DNA from: Humitalea sp038249305
Lineage (GTDB): Bacteria; Pseudomonadota; Alphaproteobacteria; Acetobacterales; Acetobacteraceae
Direction: 5' to 3'
DNA length: 7,278 nucleotides
Assembly: GCA_038249305.1 (NCBI GenBank)
Contig: JBBRWI010000196.1
Span: forward strand, 1-7,278
Below the pieces are notes generated by a model, which saw only the letters and a program-made list of their open reading frames with translations, was not told the DNA's origin and made no database searches. Below are positions 6,584 through 7,278 of the stretch, in pieces (the stretch's first letter is position 1; every line of letters starts with the position of its first letter). The position numbers and the translations under genes were made by a program.

Positions 6584-7278
6584 ACCCGATCGACATCGAG
6601 ATCATCCGCAACGCGCTGTCAGCCGCCGCGGCGGAGATGGACGTCACCATCTGGCGCACCAGCCGAAGCACCATCGTGCGCGAACTTTTGGACTACTCGA
6701 CCGCGGTGTTTGACGCGGAAGGCTTCAACGTCGCGCAATCGGCCCGCATTCCGCAGCACCTGAACAGCATGGGCCACGCCCTGCGCGCACTGCTGGAACA
6801 CCATGTCGCGGCCGAGGACTGGGCCGAGGATGACGTGGTCTGCACCAATGATCCCTACTCGGGCGGGCAGCACCTCAACGACATCCTGGTGTTCCGCCCG
6901 GTCTTCTTCGACGGCCGGCGCGTTGCCTACGTCGGCGCGCTGGCGCATCACATAGATGTCGGCGGCATGGCGCCCGGTTCCTACGCCGCGACCGCGACGG
7001 AACTGTTCCAGGAAGGTTGCCGCATCCCGCCGATGAAGTTGATCGAGGGCGGGCGTCTGAACGAGGGGGTCTGGCGCATGCTGGGCGCCAATGTCCGCAA
7101 GCCGGATCTGATGCTGGGCGATCTGCAATCCCAACTTGCCAGCCTGTCGGTCGGTGCCGCCGCCATCACCCGCCTGGCCCGGCGTTTCGGCGCCGCGACA
7201 CTGATCGAAGCGCAGGCACGGCTGCTGGACATGAGCGAGGCGCAGATGCGCGCGGCGCTGGGCGCCATGCCCGACGGC
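6580..7278 (+). CDS. hyuB: Hydantoinase B / oxoprolinase family protein, B-type subunit (3' end outside window)
   Basis: This is the partner of the preceding A subunit. In this superfamily the B protein carries the part of the active site that completes hydrolysis or carboxylation once the A subunit has spent ATP. The visible 233 residues begin with the typical MNPIDIEIIRNAL. They continue with WRTSRSTIVRELLDYSTAVFD (25-45), the hallmark TNDPYSGGQHLNDI (89-102), LAHHIDVGGMAPGSY (121-135), LFQEGCRIPPMKL (142-154) and NVRKPDLMLGDLQSQ (171-185). His98, His123, His124 and Asp126 in these blocks are probable metal or substrate ligands by analogy with the family. Complete members are usually about 520-600 residues, so only about two fifths is visible. 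The ATG overlaps the hyuA stop, and a ribosome binding site lies inside hyuA. Whether a third, acetone-carboxylase gamma-like gene, a transporter or a regulator follows cannot be seen. Family secure; substrate unknown. Confidence 0.93.
   Translation, partial: MNPIDIEIIRNALSAAAAEMDVTIWRTSRSTIVRELLDYSTAVFDAEGFNVAQSARIPQHLNSMGHALRALLEHHVAAEDWAEDDVVCTNDPYSGGQHLNDILVFRPVFFDGRRVAYVGALAHHIDVGGMAPGSYAATATELFQEGCRIPPMKLIEGGRLNEGVWRMLGANVRKPDLMLGDLQSQLASLSVGAAAITRLARRFGAATLIEAQARLLDMSEAQMRAALGAMPDG

Overview
The window is very GC-rich (by eye about two thirds G+C) with strong G/C preference at third codon positions and dense gene packing. Together with the protein sequences, this suggests an alphaproteobacterium, perhaps of the Acetobacteraceae/Rhodospirillales type. 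That placement is an inference from style and composition; no rRNA or other marker gene is present.

Layout. Positions 1-3352 on the minus strand hold a tightly overlapping operon, read right to left as queA - tgt - queF - queG, with queG running off the left edge. The four products are the reductase that makes preQ1 (QueF), the enzyme that inserts it into tRNA (Tgt), the enzyme that adds the epoxycyclopentane ring (QueA) and the enzyme that reduces the epoxide (QueG). This is the whole terminal half of queuosine tRNA modification. The early genes that make preQ0 (folE, queD, queE, queC) are not in the window. Junctions are two ATGA stop/start overlaps and one 14-base overlap, so one transcript with coupled translation is likely.

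A short divergent intergenic region (3353-3450) separates this operon from a plus-strand gene at 3451-4446. That gene encodes an exported metallophosphoesterase-like protein with a signal peptide and a non-canonical set of metal-site motifs. It ends 12 bases before a perfect 11-bp GC-rich hairpin (4459-4492), which I call a probable terminator. A second, smaller hairpin (4501-4525) follows, just ahead of the next gene's ribosome binding site.

From 4547 to the right edge is a second plus-strand operon: a hydantoinase/oxoprolinase A-type ATP-dependent subunit (hyuA-like, complete) overlapping by ATGA with its B-type partner (hyuB-like, cut at the window end). The two should form one ATP-dependent amidohydrolase or carboxylase-type enzyme; the substrate cannot be read from the sequence.

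All genes belong to known families. I see no mobile element, CRISPR array, tRNA or rRNA, and no convincing new multi-gene system. The points most worth a second look are the aberrant metal motifs of the exported phosphoesterase, the paired hairpins before hyuA, and the complete, overlapping order of the late queuosine genes.
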